DNA of 64,000 nt from Prochlorococcus sp. AG-409-A10 (GCA_003216175.1 QCJG01000002.1:163736-227735), one strand, 5' to 3'; positions 11,425-23,088 are shown, numbered from the stretch's first letter. Program-made: numbers and translations. Notes: generated by a model from the letters alone, not told the origin.

Positions 11425-12609
11425 ATGACGCAGCTTGAAACGCGTACGGAGCCAATGGTGGTCAACTTTGGGCCACATCATCCATCAATGCATGGGGTAT
11501 TGCGATTGGTCGTAACCCTTGATGGAGAGGATGTTGTTGATTGTGAACCAGTTATTGGATACTTGCATCGAGGGATGGAGAAAATTGCTGAGAATAGAAC
11601 AAACGTCATGTTTGTTCCTTATGTGAGTCGCATGGATTATGCGGCTGGTATGTTTTATGAAGCCATTGTTGTTAATGCCCCTGAGCGTTTAGCAAATATA
11701 AAGGTACCTAAGAGAGCAAGTTATATCAGAGTGATAATGCTTGAGTTGAATAGGATCGCTAACCATTTGCTATGGTTAGGTCCATTTTTGGCTGATGTCG
11801 GGGCTCAAACACCTTTCTTCTATATTTTTAGAGAAAGAGAGATGATTTACGATTTGTGGGAGGCTGCAACTGGTCAAAGATTGATTAATAATAATTATTT
11901 TCGTATTGGTGGCGTTGCATGTGATTTACCTTGGGGCTGGTTAGAAAAATGTAAAGATTTTTGTGACTGGTTTGGTCCAAAAATTGATGAGTATGAAAAA
12001 TTGATAACTAATAACCCTATCTTTCGTAGACGTATAGAAGGTTTAGGAGTTATAGGTAGAGAGCAAGCGATTAACTGGAGTCTTTCTGGACCAATGCTTC
12101 GAGCAGCAGGTGTCCCATGGGATTTAAGAAAGGTAGATCATTATGAATGTTATGACGATTTTGAATGGGATATTGCATGGGAGAAAGAGGGTGATTGTTA
12201 TGCAAGGTATAGAGTTCGTATTGAAGAAATGAGGCAGTCATTAAAAATATTACGACAAGCTTGTGAGATGATCCCTGGGGGGGCGACAGAAAATCTTGAG
12301 GCAAAAAGGACAGTTGAGGGAAAAAAAGGTGATATGTCAGGCTTTGATTATCAATATGTAGCTAAGAAAGTTGCACCTACTTTTAAGATTCCTAATGGTG
12401 AATTATATACACGCCTTGAGTCTGGAAAAGGAGAGATAGGAGTATTTATTCAAGGTAATAATGATGTAACTCCTTGGCGGTTTAAAATCAGAGCAGCTGA
12501 TTCTAATAATTTGCAGATACTTCCTCACATACTGAAGGGAGCTAAGGTCGCTGACATCATGGCTATCTTAGGTTCTATTGATGTGATTATGGGTTCTGTC
12601 GATAGATAG
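11425..12609 (+). CDS. ndhH: NAD(P)H-quinone oxidoreductase subunit H
   Basis: [28 protein letters not shown]; the ORF track extends to 11407 but the internal ATG at 11425 is the likely start. Confidence 0.97.
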   Translation: MTQLETRTEPMVVNFGPHHPSMHGVLRLVVTLDGEDVVDCEPVIGYLHRGMEKIAENRTNVMFVPYVSRMDYAAGMFYEAIVVNAPERLANIKVPKRASYIRVIMLELNRIANHLLWLGPFLADVGAQTPFFYIFREREMIYDLWEAATGQRLINNNYFRIGGVACDLPWGWLEKCKDFCDWFGPKIDEYEKLITNNPIFRRRIEGLGVIGREQAINWSLSGPMLRAAGVPWDLRKVDHYECYDDFEWDIAWEKEGDCYARYRVRIEEMRQSLKILRQACEMIPGGATENLEAKRTVEGKKGDMSGFDYQYVAKKVAPTFKIPNGELYTRLESGKGEIGVFIQGNNDVTPWRFKIRAADSNNLQILPHILKGAKVADIMAILGSIDVIMGSVDR

Positions 12610-12614
12610 GTCTT

Positions 12615-13067
12615 TTGGGAAAGCGTAATCCTAAAGAATGGTTATGTTTGAAACGAACAGTTCGTTTTGGTGAGACAGATGCTGCTGGCGTTGTGTATTT
12701 TCTTGAATTATTCAGATGGTGTCATGAAACTTGGGAAGAAAGTTTAGAAAAATATGGAATAGTTTTACAAGACATTTTTCCTACAAACCAAATCAATACA
12801 AGCCAACTGGATGTAGCCTTACCAGTAACTCATTGTGAAGCAAATTATTTTCAACCACTTTATGTTGGAGATACTATCAATATCGAACTAAATCCAGAGA
12901 AGATAAATGATTCTTCATTTGTACTTCGATTTAAATTAAAAAAAAATGGTGAGAAAATAGGCACGGCAAATATAAAACATGTATCGATAAATCCGATTAC
13001 AAGAGAAAAATGTGCATTATCTAAGCAAATAAATTTGTGGCTCCATGAATCTAGTTTGAATTTTTAG
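12615..13067 (+). CDS. 1,4-dihydroxy-2-naphthoyl-CoA hydrolase (4HBT thioesterase)
   Basis: 150 aa; VRFGETDAAGVVYFLELFRWCHETWEE hotdog motif; adjacent to men genes. Confidence 0.93.
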   Translation: MGKRNPKEWLCLKRTVRFGETDAAGVVYFLELFRWCHETWEESLEKYGIVLQDIFPTNQINTSQLDVALPVTHCEANYFQPLYVGDTINIELNPEKINDSSFVLRFKLKKNGEKIGTANIKHVSINPITREKCALSKQINLWLHESSLNF

Positions 13068-14299
13068 TTAATAGGTCTATTAAAGGCTATCCAATCGTGC
13101 CATTTTTTTATTTCCCATTTTTTATTGATATTTCTTGAAAGGTTTGGACAATCGTACCATTTCAGTGGTTTTTTAGATGGTTGCCAGTCTTTAATGAGAT
13201 CAGACAGAAGTGAGATGATTGGATATCTGTTGATTCCTTTTTCTTTGAATTTCGTTAAGACAACTAAACGTTGTCCCCATTTCTTATCCCTAACTCCTAA
13301 TACAAAAATGTCTTTAATTGGGATTTGATTTTTCAAGATTATTTTCATTAATTCCATCTCGATTTCTTCGGGGAAAATCGTTTCACCACCTGAATTTATA
13401 GCTGAATCTCTTCTGCCTAGGATTTGTATTGCTTTTCTATTGTTGAGAGTGATGTATTGCGCTAAATCGCCTGCTTCCCACCATCCATTTGTGTCTGTAA
13501 TTGATTCGAATTTATTATTCTTCCATTTTGAAGTTGCAATCCTACTAGTTTTTATCTTAAGGGAATTGCTTTTGTTGATTTCTATCTCAACATCTTCGAG
13601 AGGGAAGCCAACACTATTACTTCCTTTTAAAAAATCGTTGGGACTCAGGCAAGTCACCATTGCAACAGTTTCGGTGGCCCCATAACAAGGAGCTAAATTA
13701 ATAGACTTTCTTCGCGCTTTCTCAGCAAGATCTTTGGAGATCAAAGCCCCTCCAACCCAGATTATAGCTAGAGATTGAAGCCATTTTAATCCATCAGAAT
13801 CATCAATCAAAGACGATAATTGAGTTGGAACTAGGGATGTAATCAATGAATGTCTATAAGTATTAGTTAATGTTTCACTAAACTGCTTAAGTTGAAGTGG
13901 TTTATGCATTAAAGAGGGTGGAATCCAGTAATACATCGATCGCCACGTCTGATGTCTCCACCAAGGCATGAAACCACTTATATGGTGTAAAGGTAGTGAA
14001 TTGAGAATAATGCACTCATTTGGCTTAAGACCATGATTCTTTAACCACATTCCGGTTGCTAAAGCCGAATTAGTTAGATTTTTAATTGATTGTAAACAAA
14101 GATTCGGTCCTCCAATACTCCCCCCGCTTGAAATGATTATTCCTTCTCCTTCAGGTAAAGTTGACGATGTAGGAATTTTCGTTTGATCTTTTGGAGGTGC
14201 TAGATATACCCAGTTATGCTTTTCAAAATTCTTCAAAATTTCTTTTGAACAGTCCAGGTTTTTTTCAGGAATACATTTTACAATTGCAATTTTGGTCAT
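13064..14299 (-). CDS. menE: 2-succinylbenzoate-CoA ligase
   Basis: 411 aa AMP-forming ligase; SSGGSIGGPNLC, CYGATETVAMV, GRRDSAINSGGETIFPEEIE; men context. Confidence 0.93.
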   Translation of the reverse strand: MTKIAIVKCIPEKNLDCSKEILKNFEKHNWVYLAPPKDQTKIPTSSTLPEGEGIIISSGGSIGGPNLCLQSIKNLTNSALATGMWLKNHGLKPNECIILNSLPLHHISGFMPWWRHQTWRSMYYWIPPSLMHKPLQLKQFSETLTNTYRHSLITSLVPTQLSSLIDDSDGLKWLQSLAIIWVGGALISKDLAEKARRKSINLAPCYGATETVAMVTCLSPNDFLKGSNSVGFPLEDVEIEINKSNSLKIKTSRIATSKWKNNKFESITDTNGWWEAGDLAQYITLNNRKAIQILGRRDSAINSGGETIFPEEIEMELMKIILKNQIPIKDIFVLGVRDKKWGQRLVVLTKFKEKGINRYPIISLLSDLIKDWQPSKKPLKWYDCPNLSRNINKKWEIKKWHDWIAFNRPIN

Positions 14300-15267
14300 A
14301 CTGCTTCCCAGACTAATTTTGGATTGTTGTTAAAGAGTGGGCCTTTTGGGCACCATCCAGGTGCAAGTCCAGGTGCACAAGGATTACCCCCTTTGATTTG
14401 CCTGGCAGCGAGGTGATTAATCCATCTTCTCCCAATACCAGTTTCAAAAGCTGTGCTTATGACTGTTTGACTATTCTCTTGTTCTATTTCTTTTAACAGT
14501 AGTCTAGGATCACCATCTAATGCAGGGCGACGTATTTGCCAACTTTTCCATGTTTTTCGTAAATATGGATATTCAACCAAAGATTCATCTAGTGCGATTG
14601 GAATTTGATTAGCTAATGAAAATAAACCCTCAATATCTTTTGATGGTAGTGGCTGTTCAATCCATTCCAAACGAGGTTCGTTTTTGAGTTCGTCAACCCA
14701 TTCTTGCGCTTTTGAGCGACTCCATCCTCCATTTGGATCAATTCTAAGTTTAAAATTATTTGGTAAAATATCTAAGATTTTTTGTAATGTTTTCTCTTCC
14801 TTAAAGTTCTTTTCTTGGTGAGATACTTTCCATTTTATTGTACAAGAACTTTTCTTGTTATTTGATCCATCTACATATTTCACTATTGACTCTAATGGAT
14901 CAATATGTGTAGGTAAAAGATAAGCTGATTTTGCGCTGTCAAAACCTTCGAAATTTAACTTGCTTTTAGTGAGATTTTCTAAATCTGCTAAGCAGGCTCC
15001 TAATCCAAAAGCCAGTGGTCCAGGCAATTCACATAAATAATTTTCTATTGAATCTTTTGTAGTTTGTTTCCCAATAAAATCGAGACTTTCGATACTTTTT
15101 TGTAATTCCTTTTTCTCAATAGGTGAGACTTCACCCCATCCGTAATTTCCATCTGAGTCTTTTATTTGCAACAATAAACCTACCTTGTTACGAATACTTC
15201 CTTGAGAGGTTATTAACTTTCTTGTTAGTTGAAATGAAAATGGCTTGATATTAATTATTAATTTCAT
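14296..15267 (-). CDS. menC: o-succinylbenzoate synthase
   Basis: 323 aa enolase superfamily; GWGEVSPI, LRIDPNGGWS, WIEQPLPS, IALDESL. Confidence 0.94.
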   Translation of the reverse strand: MKLIINIKPFSFQLTRKLITSQGSIRNKVGLLLQIKDSDGNYGWGEVSPIEKKELQKSIESLDFIGKQTTKDSIENYLCELPGPLAFGLGACLADLENLTKSKLNFEGFDSAKSAYLLPTHIDPLESIVKYVDGSNNKKSSCTIKWKVSHQEKNFKEEKTLQKILDILPNNFKLRIDPNGGWSRSKAQEWVDELKNEPRLEWIEQPLPSKDIEGLFSLANQIPIALDESLVEYPYLRKTWKSWQIRRPALDGDPRLLLKEIEQENSQTVISTAFETGIGRRWINHLAARQIKGGNPCAPGLAPGWCPKGPLFNNNPKLVWEAV

Positions 15268-15286
15268 GATTCAACAAAATCAAAAA

Positions 15287-16210
15287 TTAATTATAAAAAA
15301 ATGAGGATATAGCAAAACCTACACTTAAGGATAAACCATTTATTGTCTGAAAGCGTAAAGCTAAAAACTTACTGTTTTTAATACGCTCAGGCTGGTTGTG
15401 ATGTCTTTTAATTAATTTGATCAGATCTATACCTGAAGGAAGGCTAATTAAACATATAAGTGTCGTTATTGGCCATATTCCAATTAATACTGGTAATAAT
15501 TCTAATAAAAATATTAGAGCAACGAACCACGGTAAAAATTCTGCCGCTCGATGAGTGCCTAAAATAACTAAGGGTGATTTTTTACCTACAGCAGCATCTT
15601 GATTGATTTGATGAAAATGCGAACAGAATAGAACCAAAGTGGTCGCCATCGCAGGGCCTGCCCCAATCATCAGTGCTGTCCCCCAGGGGATGGCATGAAA
15701 ATTAGATTTTGGAGAAACAACAATTAGTGCTGCAGCTGTAGCAAGCGGGCCAAAGGCAATCCAGCAGAGAGGTTCTCCCAACCCCTTATACCCCAGCCTA
15801 AATGGTGGTCCTTGATATAAATATCCAAGGAAACAACAAATTAAGACCAAAAAAAGTACTGTTATTTTACTTTTTAGAGCAAGTATAAATATGATAAATA
15901 AACCTAATAAAAGAGAAAAATATGCAACTCGACTTACAGTGGTTTTATTACCCGTTAAAGCAACTACGGAGTGGAATTTGTATTTGTCAACGCCAGTTTC
16001 ATCGTCAAAAAGATCATTGGTAAGATTTTCCCACAGCAAAATTAAAATAGAGGCAATTAGAAAACCGATGAATTGTCCTAGACGAATATTGCCCCTATTC
16101 CCTAGCTCCCATGCTACAGATAAAATTACAGGCATTATTGCAACTGAATATAATGGCCATTTAATTGCAGCTTGCCAAAGATGTTTCTTTTCAGTTGTAG
16201 AAGACTTCAC
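15287..16210 (-). CDS. menA: 1,4-dihydroxy-2-naphthoate prenyl/phytyltransferase
   Basis: 307 aa membrane protein; NDLFDDETGVDKYKFHSVV prenyltransferase motif; men cluster. Confidence 0.95.
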   Translation of the reverse strand: MKSSTTEKKHLWQAAIKWPLYSVAIMPVILSVAWELGNRGNIRLGQFIGFLIASILILLWENLTNDLFDDETGVDKYKFHSVVALTGNKTTVSRVAYFSLLLGLFIIFILALKSKITVLFLVLICCFLGYLYQGPPFRLGYKGLGEPLCWIAFGPLATAAALIVVSPKSNFHAIPWGTALMIGAGPAMATTLVLFCSHFHQINQDAAVGKKSPLVILGTHRAAEFLPWFVALIFLLELLPVLIGIWPITTLICLISLPSGIDLIKLIKRHHNQPERIKNSKFLALRFQTINGLSLSVGFAISSFFYN

Positions 16211-16303
16211 TGATAAAATAACCTGTTTTGTTTGTTTCTTGGTTCCTTCCTTAAGACTAGGCAGCAGTTCAGGTATTGGTTTATTTATGTCTAAAGGCTC
16301 TAA

Positions 16304-17710
16304 TTGGTTATGAATTTAGAACCTGTCTTTAGTGAGCTTTTAGTTAGTTCTCTTCGGAAATGGAGTGAACGAAAAGTTGATCAATGTATCTTGAGCATTT
16401 CTGTTCCTGTAAGTCAAACAGACCCTTTAACGACATTACCTTTAATTGCTGAAAAACATCAGTTTAGATTTCTTTGGGATCTATCTCCCGGATTGTGTAT
16501 TTCTGCCGGAGGACATTGTCAATCTTTGGATTTATCTGGACCAAAGAGGTTTGAAAATGCACAAAGGTTTAGTGATGAAATTTTTACTCGATTGATAGAT
16601 ACTTCTCCAAGTCCATCATTTTCAGCATCAAGGATTCTATTTTCATTTTCTTTTTTTGATCAAATTAAGAGTAATGAAAAGTCAATAGATGATAAATTTT
16701 CTCTGCAGGCTGTTTTGCCTAAGTGGCAATTAACTGCAAAAGATGGATTGACATGGTTACGTTTAAATTCAGTTGCCCTAAATCCTTCAGATGTTCGTGA
16801 ATCCGTAGAAAGGTTATGGTCAATTCGAGAAAAGATAAATAGATCACCAGCCCAAATTTTCCATGATGAAAAAGAAAATTTCTTAGTAGATAATTTTTCT
16901 AATGATTGGAAATCTCAATATCGAGATGCTTTGGCTAAAGGGATCGAATTAATCAATGCAGGTGATTTGGATAAGCTTGTATTGGCTACGAGACAACGCC
17001 TTTCCCTCAGAAAACCATTAGATCCGCTGAACTTACTTGCTCGCCTAAGAGTTCAGCAAACTAATAGTTGTCGATTCCTATGGCAAAAAAATCATGATGA
17101 GTCATTTTTTGGTGCGTCACCTGAGAGATTGATAAGTCTCAATCACAATCAATTACTAATCGATGCTTTGGCTGGTACTGCAAAAAAGGGTGATGATGGA
17201 AAAGAATTACTTGCTTCTTCTAAAGATTTAAGAGAACACCATTTTGTAGTTAACTCTATTGTCGAACAACTTGTAAGAAAAGGTATTAAAGCAAGTCATT
17301 CCCCTCAACCAAAATTAATTACTCAAGGCCATTTAATTCATTTGCATACTCTTATTCAAGCGTGTGTCAAAGAAAAATCTCCTCTTAACTTAGTTGAAGC
17401 TCTTCATCCAACTCCTGCAGTAGCTGGATTGCCTTTGAGTAAATCTTTGAGTTGGTTGAGAGCTTTGGAACCATTTGATCGTCAAACATATGCTTCTCCA
17501 ATTGGATGGATAGATAAAAATCAAAATTCAGAATTTAGGGTGGCCATTCGTTACGGACATGTTAGAGGCTATGAACTTAAATTGTTTGCTGGTGCTGGTC
17601 TAGTAAAAGGCTCAACTGTTGAGGGGGAAATGCAAGAAGTGGCTTTGAAATTTGAAGTTTTAAGAAATCAATTAAACTTAGATAGGGTTAGTTGTTCAAA
17701 TGATCTATAA
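16304..17710 (+). CDS. menF: isochorismate synthase
   Basis: 468 aa; [48 protein letters not shown]. Confidence 0.95.
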   Translation: MVMNLEPVFSELLVSSLRKWSERKVDQCILSISVPVSQTDPLTTLPLIAEKHQFRFLWDLSPGLCISAGGHCQSLDLSGPKRFENAQRFSDEIFTRLIDTSPSPSFSASRILFSFSFFDQIKSNEKSIDDKFSLQAVLPKWQLTAKDGLTWLRLNSVALNPSDVRESVERLWSIREKINRSPAQIFHDEKENFLVDNFSNDWKSQYRDALAKGIELINAGDLDKLVLATRQRLSLRKPLDPLNLLARLRVQQTNSCRFLWQKNHDESFFGASPERLISLNHNQLLIDALAGTAKKGDDGKELLASSKDLREHHFVVNSIVEQLVRKGIKASHSPQPKLITQGHLIHLHTLIQACVKEKSPLNLVEALHPTPAVAGLPLSKSLSWLRALEPFDRQTYASPIGWIDKNQNSEFRVAIRYGHVRGYELKLFAGAGLVKGSTVEGEMQEVALKFEVLRNQLNLDRVSCSNDL

Positions 17711-18617
17711 GATAATCAATCACTTGATCTGCTAGTGGAACATTCATGAGGTTTTCTACTTCTCTAATACCAGTTGGACTCGTAACATTAATCTCACTTA
17801 GCATTCCTCCAATAACATCAATACCAACAAAAAAGAGCCCTTCATCTTGTAAAGCAGGCTTTATTTGATCACATATCTCTATCTCTTTAGGAGTTAATTT
17901 AGTTGTCTCAGCTTTTCCTCCTAAAGCGAGGTTGCTTCTGAAGTCTCCTTTTTTCGGACGTCTATTAATTGCACCTAATGGCTCTCCATTAACCAAAAGG
18001 ATTCTTTTATCGCCATTTATTACTTCTGGTAAGAATTGTTGCATCATAACTGGCAAATGTTCTTGTGAAGTAACCAGTTCGAGTAATGCCTCTAAGCCTG
18101 GAGCGTCTTTTGCAATTCGTATAACTCCTTGCCCACCTTTCCCTCCAAGTGGCTTCAAAACAACTTCTCCGTACTCTTTTGCAAATGTAATTAATTGCTC
18201 CACCCGACTCGCCACAAGAGTGGGAGCCATTAAATCACTAAACCTTAAAGCTCCTAACTTTTCATTCCAAGCTCTCAGTGATGCAGGCTTATTAATTACA
18301 TTGACACCATCTCTTTCCGCAACTTCTAATAAATGAGTTGCATATAAAAAAGCCTCATCAACAGGTGGATCTTTGCGCATCCAAATGCATGAGAAATCTC
18401 TTAAAGGAAGGCTTTGAGATGAATGGACAGTTATCCATGGTTCACAATTGATTTTATTAGAAACCACCCATGCATCGTCCCCTCGGGCTTGCAGGTCAGA
18501 AGGAGTACAGACCCAAACATCTATTTTAGCTCTAGATGCGGCTTGCATAAGTGCTGCTGATGAATCCTTGTTGGGATTAATATTTTCAATTGGATCTAGA
18601 ACAAATAGTTGTTTCAT
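17688..18617 (-). CDS. gshB: glutathione synthetase
   Basis: 309 aa; [46 protein letters not shown]. Confidence 0.98.
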   Translation of the reverse strand: MKQLFVLDPIENINPNKDSSAALMQAASRAKIDVWVCTPSDLQARGDDAWVVSNKINCEPWITVHSSQSLPLRDFSCIWMRKDPPVDEAFLYATHLLEVAERDGVNVINKPASLRAWNEKLGALRFSDLMAPTLVASRVEQLITFAKEYGEVVLKPLGGKGGQGVIRIAKDAPGLEALLELVTSQEHLPVMMQQFLPEVINGDKRILLVNGEPLGAINRRPKKGDFRSNLALGGKAETTKLTPKEIEICDQIKPALQDEGLFFVGIDVIGGMLSEINVTSPTGIREVENLMNVPLADQVIDYLIDHLNN

Positions 18618-18620
18618 GAA

Positions 18621-18911
18621 TCAATTTCTAATTCCAATCAGTGCATTTAGTTCGTTATTGCTCTCAAGTTCGTAAAGCTCGTCGCAACCTCCAATACTTT
18701 CTCCATTAATAAAAATTTGTGGAACAGTGCTGCGACCTCCTGCTCTTTCAGACATTTTTGTTCTTGCATCATTGTCTCCATCAATAGAATATTCTTTGAA
18801 CTGGACTCCTTTTTCATTTAGTAGTGCTTTTGCGCGTAGGCAAAATGGGCAAAATCTCCAAGTGTATATTTCCACTGTAGGGATGTCTGAATCGTGAATT
18901 GATCTGTTCAT
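18621..18911 (-). CDS. grxC: glutaredoxin
   Basis: 96 aa; WRFCPFCLRAKALL, STVPQIFINGESIGGCDEL. Confidence 0.97.
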   Translation of the reverse strand: MNRSIHDSDIPTVEIYTWRFCPFCLRAKALLNEKGVQFKEYSIDGDNDARTKMSERAGGRSTVPQIFINGESIGGCDELYELESNNELNALIGIRN

Positions 18912-18930
18912 TTATAGTTTTTGGGTTGAT

Positions 18931-20080
18931 ATGCTGATAGCTTTTAATGTATTAATTCTATTACCTCGTTTGCAAGACCTGACTGATTTTAAAAGAGACC
19001 TTTCTTTATTGACTGCTCGCCTGGTTACAGCCCAGGATTGTCTTTGACGAACCTGCATTGCTAGCTAGAAAAAAGGACTTAGAGCAAGTTGCATCGCAAC
19101 CTGAATTTTGGAACGATCCCAAAAATGCACAAAAACAGATGCGTCAACTTGATGAGGTTAAAGCAGAGTTAGAAAAACTCATTACATGGAGAGGTGCTAT
19201 TGAGGACGCAAATCTTTCGTTAGAACTTTATGAGTTAGACCCTGATGAAGAAATGCTTGCGGAGGCTCACCAAGGACTGGAGAAATTAAAACAAGAACTT
19301 GAACGTTGGGAGATGGAGCGTCTCTTGAGTGGCACATATGATAAGGAGGGTGCAGTTCTCTCAATTAATGCTGGTGCTGGCGGAACTGATGCCCAAGATT
19401 GGGCCCAAATGCTTCTACGGATGTACACCCGTTGGGCTGAAAACAATGGTATGAAAGTAATTATTAATGAACTTTCTGAGGGAGAGGAAGCGGGAATCAA
19501 AAGTGTCACCATCGAAATAGAAGGTGTATACGCATATGGTTTTTTACAAAATGAAAAAGGGACTCATCGTTTAGTCAGAATTTCCCCTTTCAATGCGAAT
19601 GGAAAGCGACAAACTAGTTTTGCTGGGGTTGAAGTTATGCCTAAACTTGATGAAGAGGTTGAACTTGAAATCCCTGAAAAAGATTTAGAAATCACGACAA
19701 GTCGCTCAGGTGGTGCAGGAGGACAAAATGTAAATAAAGTTGAGACTGCAGTTCGGATTCTTCATGTGCCTACAGGTATTGCCGTTCGATGTACACAAGA
19801 AAGATCCCAGCTTCAAAATAAAGACAAAGCAATGGCTCTACTAAAATCAAAATTGATGGTAATAGCAGTAGAGCAAAGAGCTGCAGAGATTGCAGATATT
19901 CGAGGGGATATTGTTGAGGCTGCGTGGGGCAATCAAATTAGAAATTATGTTTTTCACCCGTACCAAATGGTAAAAGACTTACGAACTGAACAAGAGACAA
20001 CAGATGTAGATTCAGTAATGAATGGGGAAATAGATATTTTTATTCAGTCTCTTTTAAGGCAAAATATTGAAGAATCATAA
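18931..20080 (+). CDS. prfB: peptide chain release factor 2, programmed +1 frameshift at 19042-19048 (CTT TGA C)
   Basis: Zero frame [38 protein letters not shown] then TGA; +1 frame continues [45 protein letters not shown] catalytic motif. Start uncertain (ATG 18931 or TTG 18970). Confidence 0.94.
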
Positions 20081-20091
20081 ATTAACTGGAT

Positions 20092-20283
20092 ATGAATAAT
20101 AAAATTATTTCTGATGATGTCACCAAGAAAGCTACTCCACCTCCAAGTTTTGTCAAACTTGCGATGAAAAATATGGTTCGGAAAGGCAGTCAAAGTCTTT
20201 CTCACTTTGGGTTAACAGCTTTGGGTTTCCTTGGATTTATTCTTTTAGTTGCTGTTCTTGGAAAACCTCATATCCCTCAATAA
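20092..20283 (+). CDS. small membrane protein (DUF3285-like)
   Basis: 63 aa with C-terminal TM segment LTALGFLGFILLVAVL; between prfB and ybeY. Confidence 0.8.
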   Translation: MNNKIISDDVTKKATPPPSFVKLAMKNMVRKGSQSLSHFGLTALGFLGFILLVAVLGKPHIPQ

Positions 20284-20287
20284 CTTT

Positions 20288-20842
20288 ATGGAGAATTTTT
20301 CGACTAGCTTTTCTAAATTGGATGTTGACCTTTCTTTTACACCCTTCCCGGTTCAAGATTTAGATGTGTTCGTGAACAGTGAGTCTTTGGAGTTGATGAA
20401 AAATCCAAGTCAATGGATTGAGGAAATAGGAAGCTGGATTAGATTCATACAAATAAATTCAGCATTTAAGTGTCCGGAAATAGTTCTAAATGCTTCTCAA
20501 TTTAGCTTGGGGTTGGAATTAACTAATGATCAGAAAATTCTTGATTTAAATGATACCTGGCTCGGGCAATCAAAAAGTACAGATGTGCTGTCATTTCCAA
20601 TAATTGATGAGACATTTTTTGGAGTAAGTAATGAATGTATCGAATTGGGTGACATAGTTATCTCAGTCCCGACAGCAATCAGGCAAGCCAAAGATAATAA
20701 TGCTGATTTATTTAGAGAACTAAGATGGCTTGCTACTCATGGTCTCTTACACCTTTTGGGTTGGGACCATAGTGATGAAGAGAGCCTTAATAAAATGCTT
20801 TTGATTCAAGAGCAACTTCTTGATATTAGAGGTATTCTTTAA
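20288..20842 (+). CDS. ybeY: endoribonuclease YbeY / rRNA maturation factor
   Basis: LNDTWLGQSKSTDVLSFP and HGLLHLLGWDH zinc motif; likely start ATG 20288. Confidence 0.96.
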   Translation: MENFSTSFSKLDVDLSFTPFPVQDLDVFVNSESLELMKNPSQWIEEIGSWIRFIQINSAFKCPEIVLNASQFSLGLELTNDQKILDLNDTWLGQSKSTDVLSFPIIDETFFGVSNECIELGDIVISVPTAIRQAKDNNADLFRELRWLATHGLLHLLGWDHSDEESLNKMLLIQEQLLDIRGIL

Positions 20843-20864
20843 ATTAAAGAGAAAGTTCACAAAT

Positions 20865-21323
20865 ATGGTTCCTGAGATATCCAATGACTCTGAGAGAGAA
20901 ATGAGGGACATGTCTAAAACTCTTCAAAGACACAATACAAGGTCATCGTGGAAGATAGCTAAAGATTTACCAACTAGCTTTTTGTATGCAGCTAAAGGCT
21001 TAAGATATGCTTTATCGACCCAGAGAAATTTTCGGATTCATGTTGGCTTTGCATTGGGTGCGTTTGGCTTTAGCTTTTTTTTAGGTCTTAATAAAAGTGA
21101 TTTGGCAATAATGGCCCTTACAGCCACTAGTGTGTTAGTAGTTGAATTGCTTAATACAGCGATTGAATCTGTTGTTGATTTGGCCATTGGGAAACGATTT
21201 CATCCTCTCGCGCAAATTGCTAAAGATTGTTCAGCTGGGGCAGTTTTAGTAGCTTCAATCAGTTCGGTGCTGATTGCTGGTTTATTATTATTTCCTCCAT
21301 TACTCAAACTTTTAGGAATTTAA
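20865..21323 (+). CDS. dgkA: diacylglycerol kinase (DgkA family)
   Basis: AAKGLRYALSTQRNFRIH, VVELLNTAIESVVDL, AKDCSAGAVL; ORF opens at 20820, start at 20865 likely. Confidence 0.93.
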   Translation: MVPEISNDSEREMRDMSKTLQRHNTRSSWKIAKDLPTSFLYAAKGLRYALSTQRNFRIHVGFALGAFGFSFFLGLNKSDLAIMALTATSVLVVELLNTAIESVVDLAIGKRFHPLAQIAKDCSAGAVLVASISSVLIAGLLLFPPLLKLLGI

Positions 21324-21336
21324 TGGTTTAAAAATT

Positions 21337-21933
21337 ATGTTTTTGGTGATCGACAATTATGACAGTTTCACTTATAACCTCGTTCAATATTTGGGCGAAT
21401 TAGCTTCTCAGCATCCTATTGCATCAGAAGTAAGAGTTGAACGTAATGATGCTCTAACGATCAGTGAGATTAAAGATTTAAATCCTGATGCGATTTTGTT
21501 ATCTCCTGGTCCAGGAGATCCTAATCAATCTGGAGTTTGTCTGGAAATTTTATCTAAGCTATCAATTGATATACCAACTCTTGGTGTCTGTCTTGGTCAT
21601 CAAGCTATTACCCAAGCGTTTGGTGGAAAAATAATTAGAGCTAATGAATTAATGCATGGTAAAACATCTAATGTTTTGCATAGAGGTACTGGAATATTTA
21701 AAGATTTGCCTAATCCCTTAGTAGCGACTAGATACCATAGTTTAATTGCGGAGAGAGAGGGGTTTCCAGAATGCTTAGAGGTTATAGCCTGGTTAGAGGA
21801 TGAAACAATTATGGGGATAACTCATAAAGATTATCCGCACATATACGGGGTGCAATTCCATCCAGAGAGTGTATTGACCGAATCTGGTCATAAGTTACTC
21901 TCTAATTTCTTGGATATAGCAGATGCAAGCTAG
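21337..21933 (+). CDS. trpG: anthranilate/aminodeoxychorismate synthase glutamine amidotransferase component
   Basis: 198 aa; DNYDSFTYNLVQYLGEL, LSPGPGDP, GVCLGHQAI, GVQFHPES. Confidence 0.95.
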   Translation: MFLVIDNYDSFTYNLVQYLGELASQHPIASEVRVERNDALTISEIKDLNPDAILLSPGPGDPNQSGVCLEILSKLSIDIPTLGVCLGHQAITQAFGGKIIRANELMHGKTSNVLHRGTGIFKDLPNPLVATRYHSLIAEREGFPECLEVIAWLEDETIMGITHKDYPHIYGVQFHPESVLTESGHKLLSNFLDIADAS

Positions 21934-21972
21934 ATTGTCTCAAGTTCTATAGACGTGATAAATTAATTTAAA

Positions 21973-23088
21973 CTACACTTTATCGACAATCTTGAAAGCT
22001 GACCAGAATCTTTTCATCTGCTCTATTGTTCCAATGCTCACTCTGATAGAGCCTTTTAAATTTTTTTTCTTATCCATATTTCTAATTAGAATTCCAGATG
22101 ACTTTAATTTTTGCTCTATTTGTTTTGGGTTTGATTTTGGCCAAAGTAGAAAATAGTTTCCTCCATCAATATGATGCTTAACGTGGTACTTCTTGAATTG
22201 ATCTTTGATCCAATTACGAGCCTCAAGTACTTCGTTCACATACGAATCAATATAGGATTGATCTTTAAGTGCTGCAAAAGCAGCAATCACAGCGAAGCTA
22301 TTGACGTCATAAGGACCAGTGACTCTATTCACTATATTAATTACTTTAGAATAACCAATAGCAAATCCAATTCTTAAACTTGCCAAACCAGCAGTTTTAG
22401 AAAGCGATCTTAATACAACAAGATTTGGTGTCTTTTGGAAATTCACAAATGGTAGAACACTATCACCTGTAAACGCCTCGTAAAGTTCATCGACAACAAC
22501 TAGTGTTTTAGATGAAAGTTTGGTGATTTCTATAATTCTTTCTGGGCTTAATCTTGTTCCAGTAGGGTTATTAGGGTTACAGATGAGTAAAATTTTCGGA
22601 TTATTTTGTGCGATGAATTCGCAAATACTATCAAATGGATATTGAAAATCTTTCCCCTCATAAGGTATTGAGTTGATTTTCATTCCTCGCATTTGTGCGC
22701 AAGGAGTATAATACCCAAAAGTAGGCGATGTTGTTAGCATTAGATCATCAAAATCGCCATAGGCATGAAAAATAGCATTTATTGCTGCGTCTACCCCATT
22801 AAAAATACCAACTCCAGATGAGTTTATATCCACGCTTGAATTTTGCTTAATGAGATTTTCTACGACTTGTTCTTTTAAACCTGAGTATTCAGGATAAATA
22901 GAGATTTCATCTCTGCTTATTTCTCTGAGAGCTTTAATTACTAGTGGGCTTGGTCCAATGGTGTTTTCATTAAAGTCTAGTCTTAGTAAATTTCGTCTTC
23001 CTTCCAGTGGTGCAGAATATGGCTGTAAATCTTCGATATCTTTCCTGGGATTGGGTAGGTCAATAAATGAATTTTCTGTTTTTTCCAT
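21973..23088 (-). CDS. hisC: histidinol-phosphate aminotransferase-like class I/II aminotransferase
   Basis: 371 aa; RLDFNENTIGPSP, CNPNNPTG, VVDELYEAF, RSLSKTAGLASLRIGFAIG. Confidence 0.87.
   Translation of the reverse strand: MEKTENSFIDLPNPRKDIEDLQPYSAPLEGRRNLLRLDFNENTIGPSPLVIKALREISRDEISIYPEYSGLKEQVVENLIKQNSSVDINSSGVGIFNGVDAAINAIFHAYGDFDDLMLTTSPTFGYYTPCAQMRGMKINSIPYEGKDFQYPFDSICEFIAQNNPKILLICNPNNPTGTRLSPERIIEITKLSSKTLVVVDELYEAFTGDSVLPFVNFQKTPNLVVLRSLSKTAGLASLRIGFAIGYSKVINIVNRVTGPYDVNSFAVIAAFAALKDQSYIDSYVNEVLEARNWIKDQFKKYHVKHHIDGGNYFLLWPKSNPKQIEQKLKSSGILIRNMDKKKNLKGSIRVSIGTIEQMKRFWSAFKIVDKV

Noticed and set aside
15891-16313. 140-aa plus-strand ORF opposite menA and the menF upstream region
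   Set aside because: Mostly antisense to menA; the end overlaps menF start region but shows no protein-like motif
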